From: Tengunoibacter tsumagoiensis
GTDB lineage: Bacteria > Chloroflexota > Ktedonobacteria > Ktedonobacterales > Ktedonobacteraceae
DNA length: 64,000 nucleotides
NCBI RefSeq assembly: GCF_003967535.1
Contig: NZ_BIFR01000001.1
Coordinates: 1,355,493 to 1,419,492 of the forward strand
Reading direction: 5' to 3'
Below are positions 34,270 through 43,729 of the stretch, one piece after another (position 1 is the first letter of the stretch; the number at the start of each line of letters is the position of its first letter). Made by a program: the position numbers and the translations under genes. A model generated the notes under the pieces. It was not told where the DNA came from, ran no database searches, and saw only the letters and a list, made by a program, of their open reading frames with translations.

Positions 34270-36330
34270 TTAGCCTGCCTTCCAGAGGACCAGAGCGGGA
34301 TCATCCCAGCAGGCGGAGGCAAGATATTTTCCATCCGGTGACCAGGCGATACTAAAAATATAGTAAGACGTACCATGGCAAGTAAAGAGCTGGCGTCCAG
34401 AAGTAGAATCCCATACCTGAACAGTTTTATTCTCATTCGTAGTTGCCAGATATTTTCCATCGGGAGAATAGACAACACTACCTGCTGCGGCATAGAGTGC
34501 ACCTGGAATCGCTGCATTAGGATTCTCATTATAGATGTAATCATAGGTTGCGCCAGGATAGCCCGTGGCCGTATTAAAGACCTTTACTTTTCCTGCACGA
34601 TTGCTAAAGGCATATTGCTGTCCATTGGGAGACCAGCAGACGCTATTGCCTAGAATATTGTAAAGCATATTAGAATTAAGGGCAGCGCTCTCTTGATGTT
34701 CCAACATCCCGCTGAAGGCATCGCGTATCCAGAGCTGATTATTCTGACCAACGGCCAGAATCTTCTGCCCATCGGGGGACCAGGCAACGCTTGCAACATC
34801 CTTAAGTCGTCCTGTATAGCGCTGGATCAGTCTTCCTGTTGCCGTCTCCCATGTGTCTACTGTCCCATCTTCGCTACTTGAAACGATATACTTGCTATCT
34901 GGCGACCATGAGAGGTCAAGGACGCTCAAGGTATGCCCATGATAGACCATGATTGTTTTGCCGGTATCGGCCTGCCAGATATGGACACTGGCATCACTAC
35001 CAGCAGAGGCAATAGTGCGACCATCAGGTGACCAGGCGACGCAGAAGACCACTTTAGAATGCCCCGTATAAGTACGTAGTAATTGGCCCGATGACACATC
35101 ATGAATCTGTACGGTCGTGTCCGTTCCACCAGAGACCAGCTGGCTACTATCAGGAGACCAACCAATTGTCAGGGCTCCGCCATTATGAGCATGATAGCTG
35201 CGTAGAGTCGTCCCCAAAGGAAGAATATCCAGCGTATTGGAGGCTGCACTCTCTGGATGTTTGCCCTGTTGTTTAAGAAGATTGGCCCAGATTAGACCAT
35301 TGCCGACAATGACTGCCGCTGCCAGACCCCCCAGCGCTACGCGGCGCGTAAGCTTAGGATTAGGACGACGAAATGGCTTATCAGGCTGGAGAGGAAGAGA
35401 AGATGATCGTATTTTCCGAGCGACTGGCGTAATCCAGCGACCTTTCTGCTGCTCGATCCGTTCTGGCGACCAGAACGTCTCATTCTGGACCGCTGGTGCT
35501 AACAGGCGACCAACATCATCTTCAATGCTGGCAAACTCATTGCGGGCAGCAATGACAGCCGAAAACAGGGCAGTATTATGTTCCTGTAAACTTTCTACAG
35601 CCTCGCGAACATGTGGATCTGAATCATGAAGCGCATGTGCAAGTGGTGTGACGATACGAGCATCATCAAAAGAGACGAGTGAGAAGACCGCCATCTCACG
35701 CACATGCCAGTCTGGATCTTTGAGCATACCCAGGAGTGGATCAATCGCCAAAGTATTGTGAAGACGGCCGAGCGCCCCAACAACCGCAGCCCTGACCGAC
35801 TCATCGGGATCTTGTAAAGCCTCAATCAACGGAGCCAGGGGGACGCGTTTCCCGAGCTTACCTAGAACCTGCGCGGTGGCTGCTCGAACCTTCCAATGTT
35901 CATCGTGAAGGGTTTGTAATAATTGTCCCAGAGGAGCCTGATCTGGCAGCTTACCAAGTGTACGAGCAGCCATAGCGCGAACAGACTCATGGTCATCCTG
36001 AAGTGCGCGAACAAGAACACTGATGGGTGCTTGTTCGCCCAATTTGCCCAATTGTTGGATAGCGGCAGAGCGTTCTTGCCAATCGGAGCTAGCCAGAGAA
36101 GCAACCAGCGCTTCTTCGGTGAGCTCTTGCGGTTGGGTAAAACGTCTGCTCTGAAGGCGTTTTAGCAAGCCAGGAGGCATTGTACCGGTATCGGGTGGCA
36201 CATAGAGGAGATCTGGTGTCTCGATGATTGGAAGTAGCTCAATCTCCACACGCTCATGTCTGGGCGGTGGTAACGGCTGCTGAGCATCTCCCTGTGGAAG
36301 ATTATCCTCTGCGTTGCCTGGCGCTTGCAT
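34270..36330 (-). CDS. HEAT-repeat / transmembrane / WD40 protein, possible anti-sigma partner
   Basis: A 686-residue protein. Residues about 85-260 are HEAT-type repeats ('LVRALQDDHESVRAMAARTL' and copies). A single TM helix is at about 330-350 ('VALGGLAAAVIVGNGLIWA'). The rest is a WD40 propeller of about seven blades ('VAWSPDGRTIASAGSDASVH', 'LSWSPDSKYIVSSSEDGTV'). The topology implies a cytoplasmic HEAT domain and an outside propeller. It begins six bases after the ECF sigma gene, the usual place of an anti-sigma factor, so it may hold sigma at the membrane. That role is inferred; no zinc anti-sigma motif is present. Confidence 0.82.
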   Translation of the reverse strand: MQAPGNAEDNLPQGDAQQPLPPPRHERVEIELLPIIETPDLLYVPPDTGTMPPGLLKRLQSRRFTQPQELTEEALVASLASSDWQERSAAIQQLGKLGEQAPISVLVRALQDDHESVRAMAARTLGKLPDQAPLGQLLQTLHDEHWKVRAATAQVLGKLGKRVPLAPLIEALQDPDESVRAAVVGALGRLHNTLAIDPLLGMLKDPDWHVREMAVFSLVSFDDARIVTPLAHALHDSDPHVREAVESLQEHNTALFSAVIAARNEFASIEDDVGRLLAPAVQNETFWSPERIEQQKGRWITPVARKIRSSSLPLQPDKPFRRPNPKLTRRVALGGLAAAVIVGNGLIWANLLKQQGKHPESAASNTLDILPLGTTLRSYHAHNGGALTIGWSPDSSQLVSGGTDTTVQIHDVSSGQLLRTYTGHSKVVFCVAWSPDGRTIASAGSDASVHIWQADTGKTIMVYHGHTLSVLDLSWSPDSKYIVSSSEDGTVDTWETATGRLIQRYTGRLKDVASVAWSPDGQKILAVGQNNQLWIRDAFSGMLEHQESAALNSNMLYNILGNSVCWSPNGQQYAFSNRAGKVKVFNTATGYPGATYDYIYNENPNAAIPGALYAAAGSVVYSPDGKYLATTNENKTVQVWDSTSGRQLFTCHGTSYYIFSIAWSPDGKYLASACWDDPALVLWKAG

Positions 36331-36336
36331 GTGTTA

Positions 36337-36933
36337 TCAAACCTCGTGGAGTTGATGTTCCTGATGTTCAACTTTAGAACGTAAAAGTGCGATCCCACGA
36401 TGAACATAGAACTTGACCGTGCCAACAGATTTATTTAGTTTTAGCGCCGTCTCCTGATAACTGAGCTCGCCAAAAAAACAGAGATTAATGGCCTCACGAT
36501 AGCAGGGAGCGAGGGCACCCACCAGAATCTCTAATTCGCGGCGGCGTTCAGCATATTCAACAGCAATTTCTGGCTGTTTATAGGGACTGGCACTTTCATC
36601 TTCTATATCGAGAACGCCCTCTTCTAGCGAGAGATCAAGCGATAAAGCTTGTAATTTCGATCTACTGATATAGTTTCGTGCGACATTTAAAGTGATTTTG
36701 TACAACCAGGGCCGGAGTTTTAAGGTATGAATGCGTTGTTCTGGGTAATCCTGCAAGGCTAAATATGCCCTTTCCAGGGCAATCTGCACAATGTCTTCGG
36801 CGTCGGAAACACACATAGTCATACGTAACGCAAATGCATACAACTGCGGTCCATACTCTGCAACGAGTAATGAGAAGTTCTCGTCCAGATCGGTTGCCAG
36901 GAGAAGCGGAAGGTTTTTGTCACCCGGCTCCAT
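36337..36933 (-). CDS. RNA polymerase ECF-type sigma factor
   Basis: A 198-residue sigma-70-like protein with region 2 ('CVSDAEDIVQIALERAYLAL', 'LRPWLYKITLNVARNYI') and region 4 ('LGALAPCYREAINLCFFGEL', 'YQETALKLNKSVGTVKFYVH'). It lacks regions 1 and 3, as expected of ECF factors. GAAAGGG precedes ATG 36933. First gene of the operon with the HEAT/WD40 protein and an FtsX-like permease; it probably directs transcription of its own operon. Confidence 0.93.
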   Translation of the reverse strand: MEPGDKNLPLLLATDLDENFSLLVAEYGPQLYAFALRMTMCVSDAEDIVQIALERAYLALQDYPEQRIHTLKLRPWLYKITLNVARNYISRSKLQALSLDLSLEEGVLDIEDESASPYKQPEIAVEYAERRRELEILVGALAPCYREAINLCFFGELSYQETALKLNKSVGTVKFYVHRGIALLRSKVEHQEHQLHEV

Positions 36934-37225
36934 GACTGCCCTTTCGGATGTTTCTGTTAACTTCTTCGTAAATAGAACACAAGAACGGAGAAGATGGTTG
37001 TATAAATACGGTAAAATGATGAGTTCTCTGGACTAGTATACCATGGATTGTTTCTCTTGTGTAGTATATAGTTTGAAGAAGATAATTCCTAGAAATAGGT
37101 AAGATCCGGATACAAACGATGGTGGAATGATCTGCTCGTTTCGTTGTCCAGGAATCTGGATCACACGGTCATTATAAGCATTCTTCTGCTGTATAATGAC
37201 CGCTTGAATAGAGCAGCATTCGATC
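36934..37225. other. Intergenic region upstream of the sigma operon
   Basis: No gene seen. It should hold the promoter of the ECF sigma operon, but no clear sigma-70 promoter could be assigned. Confidence 0.4.
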
Positions 37226-37263
37226 AAAAAAGGCCAGCGCTGACATATGCAGTGCTGGCCTTT
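37226..37263 (-). terminator. Terminator after the 4-TM membrane protein gene
   Basis: AAAGGCCAGCGCTG pairs with CAGTGCTGGCCTTT (one G-T pair) around a short loop. On the minus strand it is followed by a run of six T, as in a classical intrinsic terminator. Confidence 0.88.
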
Positions 37264-37283
37264 CTAATGATACGAGAAAAGAA

Positions 37284-37892
37284 TTAGACTTCTTCCTCAA
37301 TAATCGTGCGGCGGCGATAATAGGGATGTTTTCGTGTGGCGGACCAGGAGCCCCAGAGGCCAACGAGGCCCGCAATAAGGGCTCGAATCAGAAAGACCAC
37401 GAGAAGATACAGTAATGCGCCCGTAATCGCACTGCTACTGCCTGCGGGTGCTGTAAAACCTAGAGAATCTGGATAGCCAGGAATCTGATGGGCCAGGATA
37501 TAGCCAAGATAAGAGATTGCTCCCACAATAAGACCAGCATAGAAGCCAAAGCGGCGGCGAACCACCATCTTGCCAACAAAGAAACCTGCAAAGAAACTGA
37601 ACAGCAGCTCCAGCACATAGCCGATTACAGCCAGCCATAGCAGCACCACTGCTGTGTTATATGGCATGTTTCCGCCCAGGCGTGCAGCCTCTTGATACGT
37701 AGAGGCATTAGCATAGGTCAAAATGATAGAGATAACAACGGCCAATAAACCTCCACCGATGGCGATAATAAGAGTCATGGGCCAGCCAGAGGCAGGAATG
37801 TCAGTCTCGACGAAAGTACCATCATTGAGGTTCTGTTGGTCACTGTTGTGCGCGGAATCGCGGCGTGGATAGCGTTGCTCCGAATCTTGCAT
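37284..37892 (-). CDS. Membrane protein with four TM helices, function unknown
   Basis: A 202-residue protein: a polar N-terminus of about 35 residues, then TM helices at about 38-60, 80-105, 113-135 and 158-183, with a basic cytoplasmic loop (KMVVRRRF) and a charged C-tail. No family is recognised. It starts about 20 bases after the signal peptidase stop and is probably cotranscribed with it; it ends just before a strong terminator. Confidence 0.7.
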   Translation of the reverse strand: MQDSEQRYPRRDSAHNSDQQNLNDGTFVETDIPASGWPMTLIIAIGGGLLAVVISIILTYANASTYQEAARLGGNMPYNTAVVLLWLAVIGYVLELLFSFFAGFFVGKMVVRRRFGFYAGLIVGAISYLGYILAHQIPGYPDSLGFTAPAGSSSAITGALLYLLVVFLIRALIAGLVGLWGSWSATRKHPYYRRRTIIEEEV

Positions 37893-37912
37893 AAAGTTTA
37901 TTCCCTTTGCAA

Positions 37913-38464
37913 CTACTTTGTTTTAATATGTGCGTAGACGTCCGGGTATGTATTGATGAAATGCACATGATTGAGAGGCCAGAACGAGAGGACTGCTTTC
38001 CCAATAATAAAGTCCTTCGGCACATAGCCCCAATTATAAATGCGCGAATCATCAGTGGTCTGCCGATTATCGTCCACCACAAAATACTGATTAGCAGGAA
38101 CCTTAACCGACTTGCCTTCGGGATTGAACGGAGTCTTCACATATGATTCGGTTAACTGCGTACCATTGACCGAGACATGTGTATTATCCAACGTGACCGT
38201 ATCGCCAGGGAGTCCAATGATGCGCTTAATAAAGACCTTTGTCGTGTCATGTGGATTATTAAAAACAATCACATCGCCACGCTCGGGGGCCTTAAACTTA
38301 TACGCAACTTTGTTTACCATTACATATTCATTTTTTGCAAGCCCGGGTTGCATCGTGATGCCATCGCCATTATAGCTTTGAATAGTAAAGTGAAGCACGA
38401 TGAAGACAAGTACAGTGATTGCCACTATCTCAATGATATCACGTATCAAATGGGAACGTTTCAA
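37913..38464 (-). CDS. Type I signal peptidase with Thr at the nucleophile position
   Basis: A 183-residue SPase I: an N-terminal TM anchor (about 7-28), then box C 'ERGDVIVF', box D 'IKRIIGLPGD' with the general-base Lys80, and box E 'DDNRQTTDDSR'. Box B, normally GxSMxP with the catalytic Ser, is here GITMQP, so Thr37 (codon ACG) replaces Ser. Everything else is well kept, suggesting a working or specialised enzyme rather than decay. It should act on the outer face of the membrane. Upstream of the 4-TM protein gene, with a 20-base gap. Confidence 0.88.
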   Translation of the reverse strand: MKRSHLIRDIIEIVAITVLVFIVLHFTIQSYNGDGITMQPGLAKNEYVMVNKVAYKFKAPERGDVIVFNNPHDTTKVFIKRIIGLPGDTVTLDNTHVSVNGTQLTESYVKTPFNPEGKSVKVPANQYFVVDDNRQTTDDSRIYNWGYVPKDFIIGKAVLSFWPLNHVHFINTYPDVYAHIKTK

Positions 38465-38626
38465 TTCAAACCTCGCTTATTTCAGTGTCTTGATGCTTTG
38501 TAGCGTCTATGTATGAATATGTGTTGATCAAGCATCTAGATTCGAGAGCAGGACGGTGGCGTCCTGCCACATTATAACTGATCAAGCCTGCGCTTTTCAT
38601 CTTTTGATTACCTATAGGCGATAGGG

Positions 38627-40768
38627 CTAGCGTGCTGGCTGTTTTTGCCACTGCTTCAGGACGGCCCGATACAGTTGAAGGAGCCGCTGGACTGACTCTT
38701 GCCAGCTCTGATCTACATCTAAAGAGAGATGTTCCTGATCGCTATGGTGATAGCATTGATGTTGAGCACTATGCAAGGCTCGTGCCAGAGCAGTTTTATT
38801 GCCAGGAGCATAGAGAATACTGGCATGGTCAGGTAGTAAGCCAACCAGACGTGGCAGCCTGGGCGCGATGACGAGCCGTTCGTACGAGTAGAAGAGCATG
38901 GCAATGACAGAGATTCCTGCATTCTGGAGATCAAAGTGAGGCATGACCAGAGCATGAGAGGCCTCAAGTGCCAATGGAAGATCGTCTTCTGCCAGATCCA
39001 TGCAGAGATGCAGCGAAGGATTAAGTGCTGCCCGTTTGAGAATAGCCAGGCTCTCATGCTTGTCGCGTGGACGGCCAATTAACAATAACTGTGTCTGTTG
39101 CGTTTCTTCCCATAGGCTGGACTGCATCTCGGTAAACGCTTCGATAAGATGGAGCAGTTCTTGTTCAGAATGCAAGTAAGCAAGACAGAGATAAATAAAG
39201 CCCTGTGTAGAAGAAAGCCCCAGTTGTTGATAGGCTTCGGCTCGTTCGATGGGCTGGGCCAGCGCCCCTCGCAGGGCAGGGTGGGGGAGAGGATGCACTC
39301 GACTGCGCAGCTTTCCCTCTTGATAAAGTTGCTCGGGTTGTTGAGCATAGGCCAGCACTAGATGACTATTGAGTAGCACCTTTCGCTCAAAGACGCGTTG
39401 CGGCGTAAAGCGATGGTTACGCACGTTATGCCACCAGCCGCCCCCATCAGTAGAGACAATACAGAGCCCCAATCGATGCGCCAGCCAGAGTTTAAAACGG
39501 AGATCGCGGCGCTGACTGGCTGTTAACTGAAAAGCCCCTGGTTGATAACAATGGATGATCCCAATTGGTTGACCATGAGACGAACGGTGCCGCCAGAGCC
39601 AGTGGAGGGGGATCGTAGTGCCAGCGCTGGAGCAGTGTAACCCCTGCCTTAAGAGCGCCTTGTAGAGAAATAAAGCCTCCTTATCGCGCCCATGAACCAG
39701 GAGAATGGTTGGAATATCTGGTAGAGCAGGAACATGCTGAAGAAGTTGAAACTGTTGTTGAAAGCGCCCCCAGCTATAAGCCAGGGCTAAGGCAACCTGA
39801 ACATGTTCGTTGCGAGAGCGGCGTGCCAGCCAGATGAGCGTGCGATGAAGCAATGCGAGCTTAAGAAACGTCGTTAATTCGGGCCAGAGAGTCGAGAGCA
39901 TTGTCGCCGGGGAGCGTTGAGCGCTCTGAGGATACGCCTCAAGATCAGTATAGCTGGCGAGTATTTCAGATCGCCCCCGCCAATAGGCTCGGCCCAGAAG
40001 AAAGGCCTGTGTCAGCCTGGGAGCAGAAACGCGGTGGATCGTAACGACCGCAGGATTATACCAGAGCGTATAGCCCGCACGCCTCAGACGTTGACTGAGA
40101 TCACTGACCTCCATATTCATAGGTGCCTTTGAGCGTTTTCCTAAAAAAGGTGTGAAGCCACCCGCATGTTGTAAGGCTGCAATGCTCACAGAGAAACTAC
40201 TACTACTAAGACTTATCTCCTCAGGTAATAGACAGGCCGTTGCAAATGGACGAAAGAATCCAAGTAGATCAAGCATATCGTCGCTAAGCCAGTAGGGGCG
40301 AGGTGCTTCCCAGCGGAGATCGACGCGACCACTTACCGCATCCGCCCCAGTTCTTTGATAGGTCTCCATAAGCTTCTCTAAAAATGTGGGGTCAACAAAG
40401 GTATCGTCATCAAGAAAGACCGCAATCTGACCTGTCGCAGCCTGAAGCCCTGCCCGGCGTGCATAGCTTAATCCATTTCTGGTTTCTTGTAGACATCGTA
40501 CCCGCCAGAAGGTCCCAGGCTGTCGACGTGGGAATGCATCAGCAGCCAGATAGGCTTGAAGTGCATGAAAAGTTCCATCAGATGACGCATTATCAACCAC
40601 TACAACTTCGAAGAGCTCATAAGGAAGCGTCTGTCTGCGCAGGCAGGCGAGAGTGGCTAAAACAAGGGCTCTGCGATTATAAGTGCAGAGAATCACACTA
40701 AAATAGGGAGAAGCAGGGGGAAGCGCGGCGGTATGGGAAGAGAGCGGCTGAGAGCGAGTTCGTATCAT
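38627..40768 (-). CDS. Bifunctional glycosyltransferase: GT2 domain fused to GT-B-type domain
   Basis: About 713 residues. The first third is a GT2 (GT-A fold) domain: 'SVILCTYNRR', 'VVVDNASSDGT', the metal-binding 'VFLDDDTFV' and 'MNMEVSDLSQRLRRAGYTLWY'. The second half resembles GT-B enzymes: 'LLLIGRPRDKHESL' and 'LVMPHFDLQNAGISVIAM' with an acidic/Gly loop like the EX7E region, though a proper EX7E is not obvious. Start: ATG 40768 overlaps the flippase stop by four bases (ATGA) and has GGGGGTG upstream; the longer frame to 40846 is rejected. Paired with the flippase, it probably builds a surface glycan. Confidence 0.82.
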   Translation of the reverse strand: MIRTRSQPLSSHTAALPPASPYFSVILCTYNRRALVLATLACLRRQTLPYELFEVVVVDNASSDGTFHALQAYLAADAFPRRQPGTFWRVRCLQETRNGLSYARRAGLQAATGQIAVFLDDDTFVDPTFLEKLMETYQRTGADAVSGRVDLRWEAPRPYWLSDDMLDLLGFFRPFATACLLPEEISLSSSSFSVSIAALQHAGGFTPFLGKRSKAPMNMEVSDLSQRLRRAGYTLWYNPAVVTIHRVSAPRLTQAFLLGRAYWRGRSEILASYTDLEAYPQSAQRSPATMLSTLWPELTTFLKLALLHRTLIWLARRSRNEHVQVALALAYSWGRFQQQFQLLQHVPALPDIPTILLVHGRDKEALFLYKALLRQGLHCSSAGTTIPLHWLWRHRSSHGQPIGIIHCYQPGAFQLTASQRRDLRFKLWLAHRLGLCIVSTDGGGWWHNVRNHRFTPQRVFERKVLLNSHLVLAYAQQPEQLYQEGKLRSRVHPLPHPALRGALAQPIERAEAYQQLGLSSTQGFIYLCLAYLHSEQELLHLIEAFTEMQSSLWEETQQTQLLLIGRPRDKHESLAILKRAALNPSLHLCMDLAEDDLPLALEASHALVMPHFDLQNAGISVIAMLFYSYERLVIAPRLPRLVGLLPDHASILYAPGNKTALARALHSAQHQCYHHSDQEHLSLDVDQSWQESVQRLLQLYRAVLKQWQKQPAR

Positions 40769-42090
40769 CGTAGCACCCCCTTTGTCTGCTCGCTCTGTCG
40801 CAGAACCTGATGACAGAGTATTGTGGCAAAAAGTGCTGAGATGCATTGGGCCAGCATACTGGCGAAAGCGGCTCCGGTTGCGCCCCAGAGCAGAATAAGT
40901 GGGAGCGTTAACACGACCTTCCCGATAGCAATGACCAGAGTAGCTTGATGAAGCAAAGGGAGCGGTTGGCGTTGGGCCAGGTACGTCAGGCTTACAGTGC
41001 CCAGGCTTCCAAAGACGCTAGCCAGCAAGAGAATACGAAGCATCTTAACCATCGGGAGGTAGTCTGCTCCCAGGCAATAAGCGATCAGAGCAGGACAGAA
41101 CAGGCTCAAGAGAACACAGAGAAAGACAGACATAAAAATAATCATGCAAGAGATTTTGACAAAAGCATCATAGTGGCTGCGATAGCGATAGACCTCATAG
41201 CGGAAGAGCAGAGGTTGTAGCCAGTGCACAAAGAGCGCCGGAATCCAGGTAATCAAAAGCGTACAGCACTGTGCACTAAGCGCATAGAGGCCCACCTCAA
41301 CAGGTGGGCAGAAGCTAGCAAGGAGTAATAGTTCGCCACGTTGCCAGATAATGGCATCTAACATAAAAGGAGACCACTTTTGTTTAAGCGTGAGCATCAG
41401 ACGCTCTTTTAAGAAAAGGCCAGGTTGAAGAGCCTGTTTTAAGGGCAAGAGACGGATCACGCAGAAGACGGCCAGCATGAGAGTGAGCGTCTGAGCAAGT
41501 GCGAACGCCAGTAAAAAACCTTCTAATGGCTGACCATTGATCTGTGAGGCAAAGATCATCAATAGCAACGTCACCAGCGCTCCAAAGAGTTGTAAGAGAG
41601 CGAGTAGATCGGCCCGTCGCAGGCTGCGAAGTGTAGTGCCCGCGACATTGCTTAAAAGTAATGGCAGCGTGCCCAGGCTTGCTAAGAGGATCTGTTCAGA
41701 AGAGAAAGCCTGCCAGAGCCAGCTTAACGGAAAGGCACCTATAAGATAGATCAGACTATAGAGCAGAATGTGGCGATGTTGACGCGACCAGAGAAAATAA
41801 AAGATCCCTGCAATCATTGGAGGCGATTCACGGCTCTGCATCTCTGCAACTGCTCGACTATTGAGTGCAGACATTCCCAGGCCAAGAATGGGAATACTTA
41901 CGCCGGCCAACCATTGTAGAAAAAGGTACATGGCAAATGAGACGCTGCCCAACACGTGAGCGAGAAAGAGAAACGTTGCTAGATTGACCAGCAACGCGCA
42001 ACCGTTCAGACCTTTCGACCAGAAGCCAGGCAGATTGAGCCTGGAGAAAGAAAGTTTTTTGAGTCCTTGCCAGGATTGTCGTATATACAT
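40765..42090 (-). CDS. Polysaccharide/oligosaccharide flippase (Wzx/MOP-type)
   Basis: A 441-residue integral membrane protein with about 12 hydrophobic segments. The N-terminal 'VNLATFLFLAHVLGSVSFAMYLF' and later 'EVGLYALSAQC' are typical of Wzx/MurJ/MATE-like polysaccharide exporters. Expected to flip a lipid-linked oligosaccharide. It is translationally coupled to the downstream GT2/GT-B gene. Substrate not known. Confidence 0.85.
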   Translation of the reverse strand: MYIRQSWQGLKKLSFSRLNLPGFWSKGLNGCALLVNLATFLFLAHVLGSVSFAMYLFLQWLAGVSIPILGLGMSALNSRAVAEMQSRESPPMIAGIFYFLWSRQHRHILLYSLIYLIGAFPLSWLWQAFSSEQILLASLGTLPLLLSNVAGTTLRSLRRADLLALLQLFGALVTLLLMIFASQINGQPLEGFLLAFALAQTLTLMLAVFCVIRLLPLKQALQPGLFLKERLMLTLKQKWSPFMLDAIIWQRGELLLLASFCPPVEVGLYALSAQCCTLLITWIPALFVHWLQPLLFRYEVYRYRSHYDAFVKISCMIIFMSVFLCVLLSLFCPALIAYCLGADYLPMVKMLRILLLASVFGSLGTVSLTYLAQRQPLPLLHQATLVIAIGKVVLTLPLILLWGATGAAFASMLAQCISALFATILCHQVLRQSEQTKGVLR

Positions 42091-42147
42091 GTATCCCTTC
42101 CACCCCTACCACTTTACCTGAGGATTATTGTGTCCTGATACTTAACC

Positions 42148-42465
42148 TTAGTCCCGACGCGCAACTTTGCTTCGTCGAATGCTTCGTTTTTTGGCGTGAC
42201 ATGATCGCAGGTGAGAGCCGACTCTATTCAATGATTGGGAAGAGCCAGTTATCTGAGGGGGTATCATTAGCCGTTCGAAGTTTGAGTCTGGATACTGTAA
42301 GAGGAGGCCCTGTGTTGTCGTGAGGTTTGCCAGCAAAGAGTAGAGAGGAGAAGAGAATGTTATGTGCAGAAATATCTCGGCATCAGGCACCATGAGAGGA
42401 TCAGAAGCGAGATATGGAGCCCATTGCATGGCATACTGGCTGGTATCTTGTGCTGTATATGGCAT
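42148..42465 (-). CDS. Small hypothetical protein
   Basis: A 105-residue frame with a GGGTGG about eight bases before ATG 42465. The middle part has a protein-like mix ('DAEIFLHITFSSPLYSLLAN'); the C-terminus is basic (KKRSIRRSK). No family is recognised and it may not be real. Confidence 0.35.
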   Translation of the reverse strand: MPYTAQDTSQYAMQWAPYLASDPLMVPDAEIFLHITFSSPLYSLLANLTTTQGLLLQYPDSNFERLMIPPQITGSSQSLNRVGSHLRSCHAKKRSIRRSKVARRD

Positions 42466-42651
42466 TGTCTATTCCACCCTTCGTTCCACTTCCACATAGA
42501 CATTAAAAGAACAAATTTCTCTTGACTGTTGTATAGTATGCTCCTGCTAAAGAAATATTTCAAGCGGCACCAAGCACGAAAAGGGATCTAAAATAAGAAA
42601 AGAAGTTATGGCATCGATGAAGATGTATACGATTCAGTGGTGACAGAAGAG

Positions 42652-42683
42652 CCCCACAGAATTCTTGTGAAAATCTGTGGGGC
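42652..42683 (-). terminator. Hairpin after the second sigma factor gene
   Basis: GCCCCACAGA pairs with TCTGTGGGGC around a 12-base loop, 27 bases after the stop. T-run weak. Confidence 0.6.
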
Positions 42684-42710
42684 GTACTGGAGGCTATGTT
42701 GAACAGAGAG

Positions 42711-43430
42711 CTAATATGCAACTGAGGGGAGGAGTGTTGCAAAGCTTGTATTCATCATCCCTTCCTCTTCTGAAGATGTGCGGAGCATCCTTCGCAGATT
42801 GGTCAGGGCAGCCTGGATACGTTTCTTGAGGGTATTCTCAGATGTATTGAGTGCCTGAGCCATCTCTGGAAGCGTCATACTGTTGTAATAGTGAAGAACA
42901 ATGACAACCCTCTGTTTAATTGGCAGGCTTTCAATAGCTCGTGCCAGATCCCAATCGCGCTCCATGCGACCTTTGTGGTCATCGGCAGCCTGAGCGATCA
43001 GGTCAGTCTCCTGTTCTGAAAGTGCCTGGCGCATAAATGCTGTGGTGCGGGCGAGCCGACGTTTAAAGCTAATGCATTGATTGACCACAATTCTCATCAG
43101 CCATGGGCGGAGAGCCCCGGCTTTCCGCAGATCGCCAAGATGGTGCCAGGCCTGAATTAATGCATCCTGCACCACATCTTCGGCGATATCGCGATCACCA
43201 ACAATCATCGAAGCGGTACGTAGCATCAGCGTACTGTAGAGATCAACAATCTCGCTAAACGCTTTCTGGTCGCCTTGTAATGCTCTCATTACAAGGAGCT
43301 CTTGTTCTATCTGTTCAGGTCGATCCTGATTATCTTCAAGTTCCGGTTGTTCCTGTGAAAGCTCATTAATAGGCATCTCACCTTCCGGATGGGAAATAGC
43401 AATGGTCTCCTGGGCTGAACATGTGACCAT
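42711..43430 (-). CDS. RNA polymerase sigma-70 family (ECF-like) factor
   Basis: A 239-residue sigma factor: an acidic/Gln-rich N-terminal extension of about 45 residues, region 2 ('RDIAEDVVQDALIQAWHHL', 'GALRPWLMRIVVNQCISFKR') and region 4 ('ESLPIKQRVVIVLHYYNSMT', 'LPEMAQALNTSENTLKKRIQ'). AGGAGG precedes ATG 43430. No anti-sigma gene lies next to it. The promoter TTGCCC-N17-TATATT is at 43503-43475. Confidence 0.92.
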   Translation of the reverse strand: MVTCSAQETIAISHPEGEMPINELSQEQPELEDNQDRPEQIEQELLVMRALQGDQKAFSEIVDLYSTLMLRTASMIVGDRDIAEDVVQDALIQAWHHLGDLRKAGALRPWLMRIVVNQCISFKRRLARTTAFMRQALSEQETDLIAQAADDHKGRMERDWDLARAIESLPIKQRVVIVLHYYNSMTLPEMAQALNTSENTLKKRIQAALTNLRRMLRTSSEEEGMMNTSFATLLPSVAY

Positions 43431-43474
43431 GAGATATCCTCCTGCCTCTGTTTGTTATGCAAACTCTATACAGA

Positions 43475-43503
43475 AATATAACATAGGATATGCAAAGGGG
43501 CAA
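43475..43503 (-). promoter_or_regulatory. Promoter of the second sigma factor gene
   Basis: On the minus strand TTGCCC (43503-43498), a 17-base spacer and TATATT (43480-43475), 45 bases upstream of the start codon. The rest of the gap 43504-43729 holds only a short direct repeat (GAGACCTCAGC at about 43585 and 43612). Confidence 0.5.
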
Positions 43504-43729
43504 GGTGAGTCTGCACATGAATTTTATCATGTGCATAGTTTGTTTATAGTTTGTTCTCCGGGGGACAAAGAAAAGAGGCAAAACGAGACCTCAGCTATTT
43601 TGATCGGTGGAGAGACCTCAGCCATGTAGGGGCTCTATGATGGTCAGAGGAGGGTGGGGTGGAGTGGGTCACAGCGGCAGGACAGGCACTCCCCCTTATC
43701 GACGTAATCTGATTGGTCTGGCGAGATGA

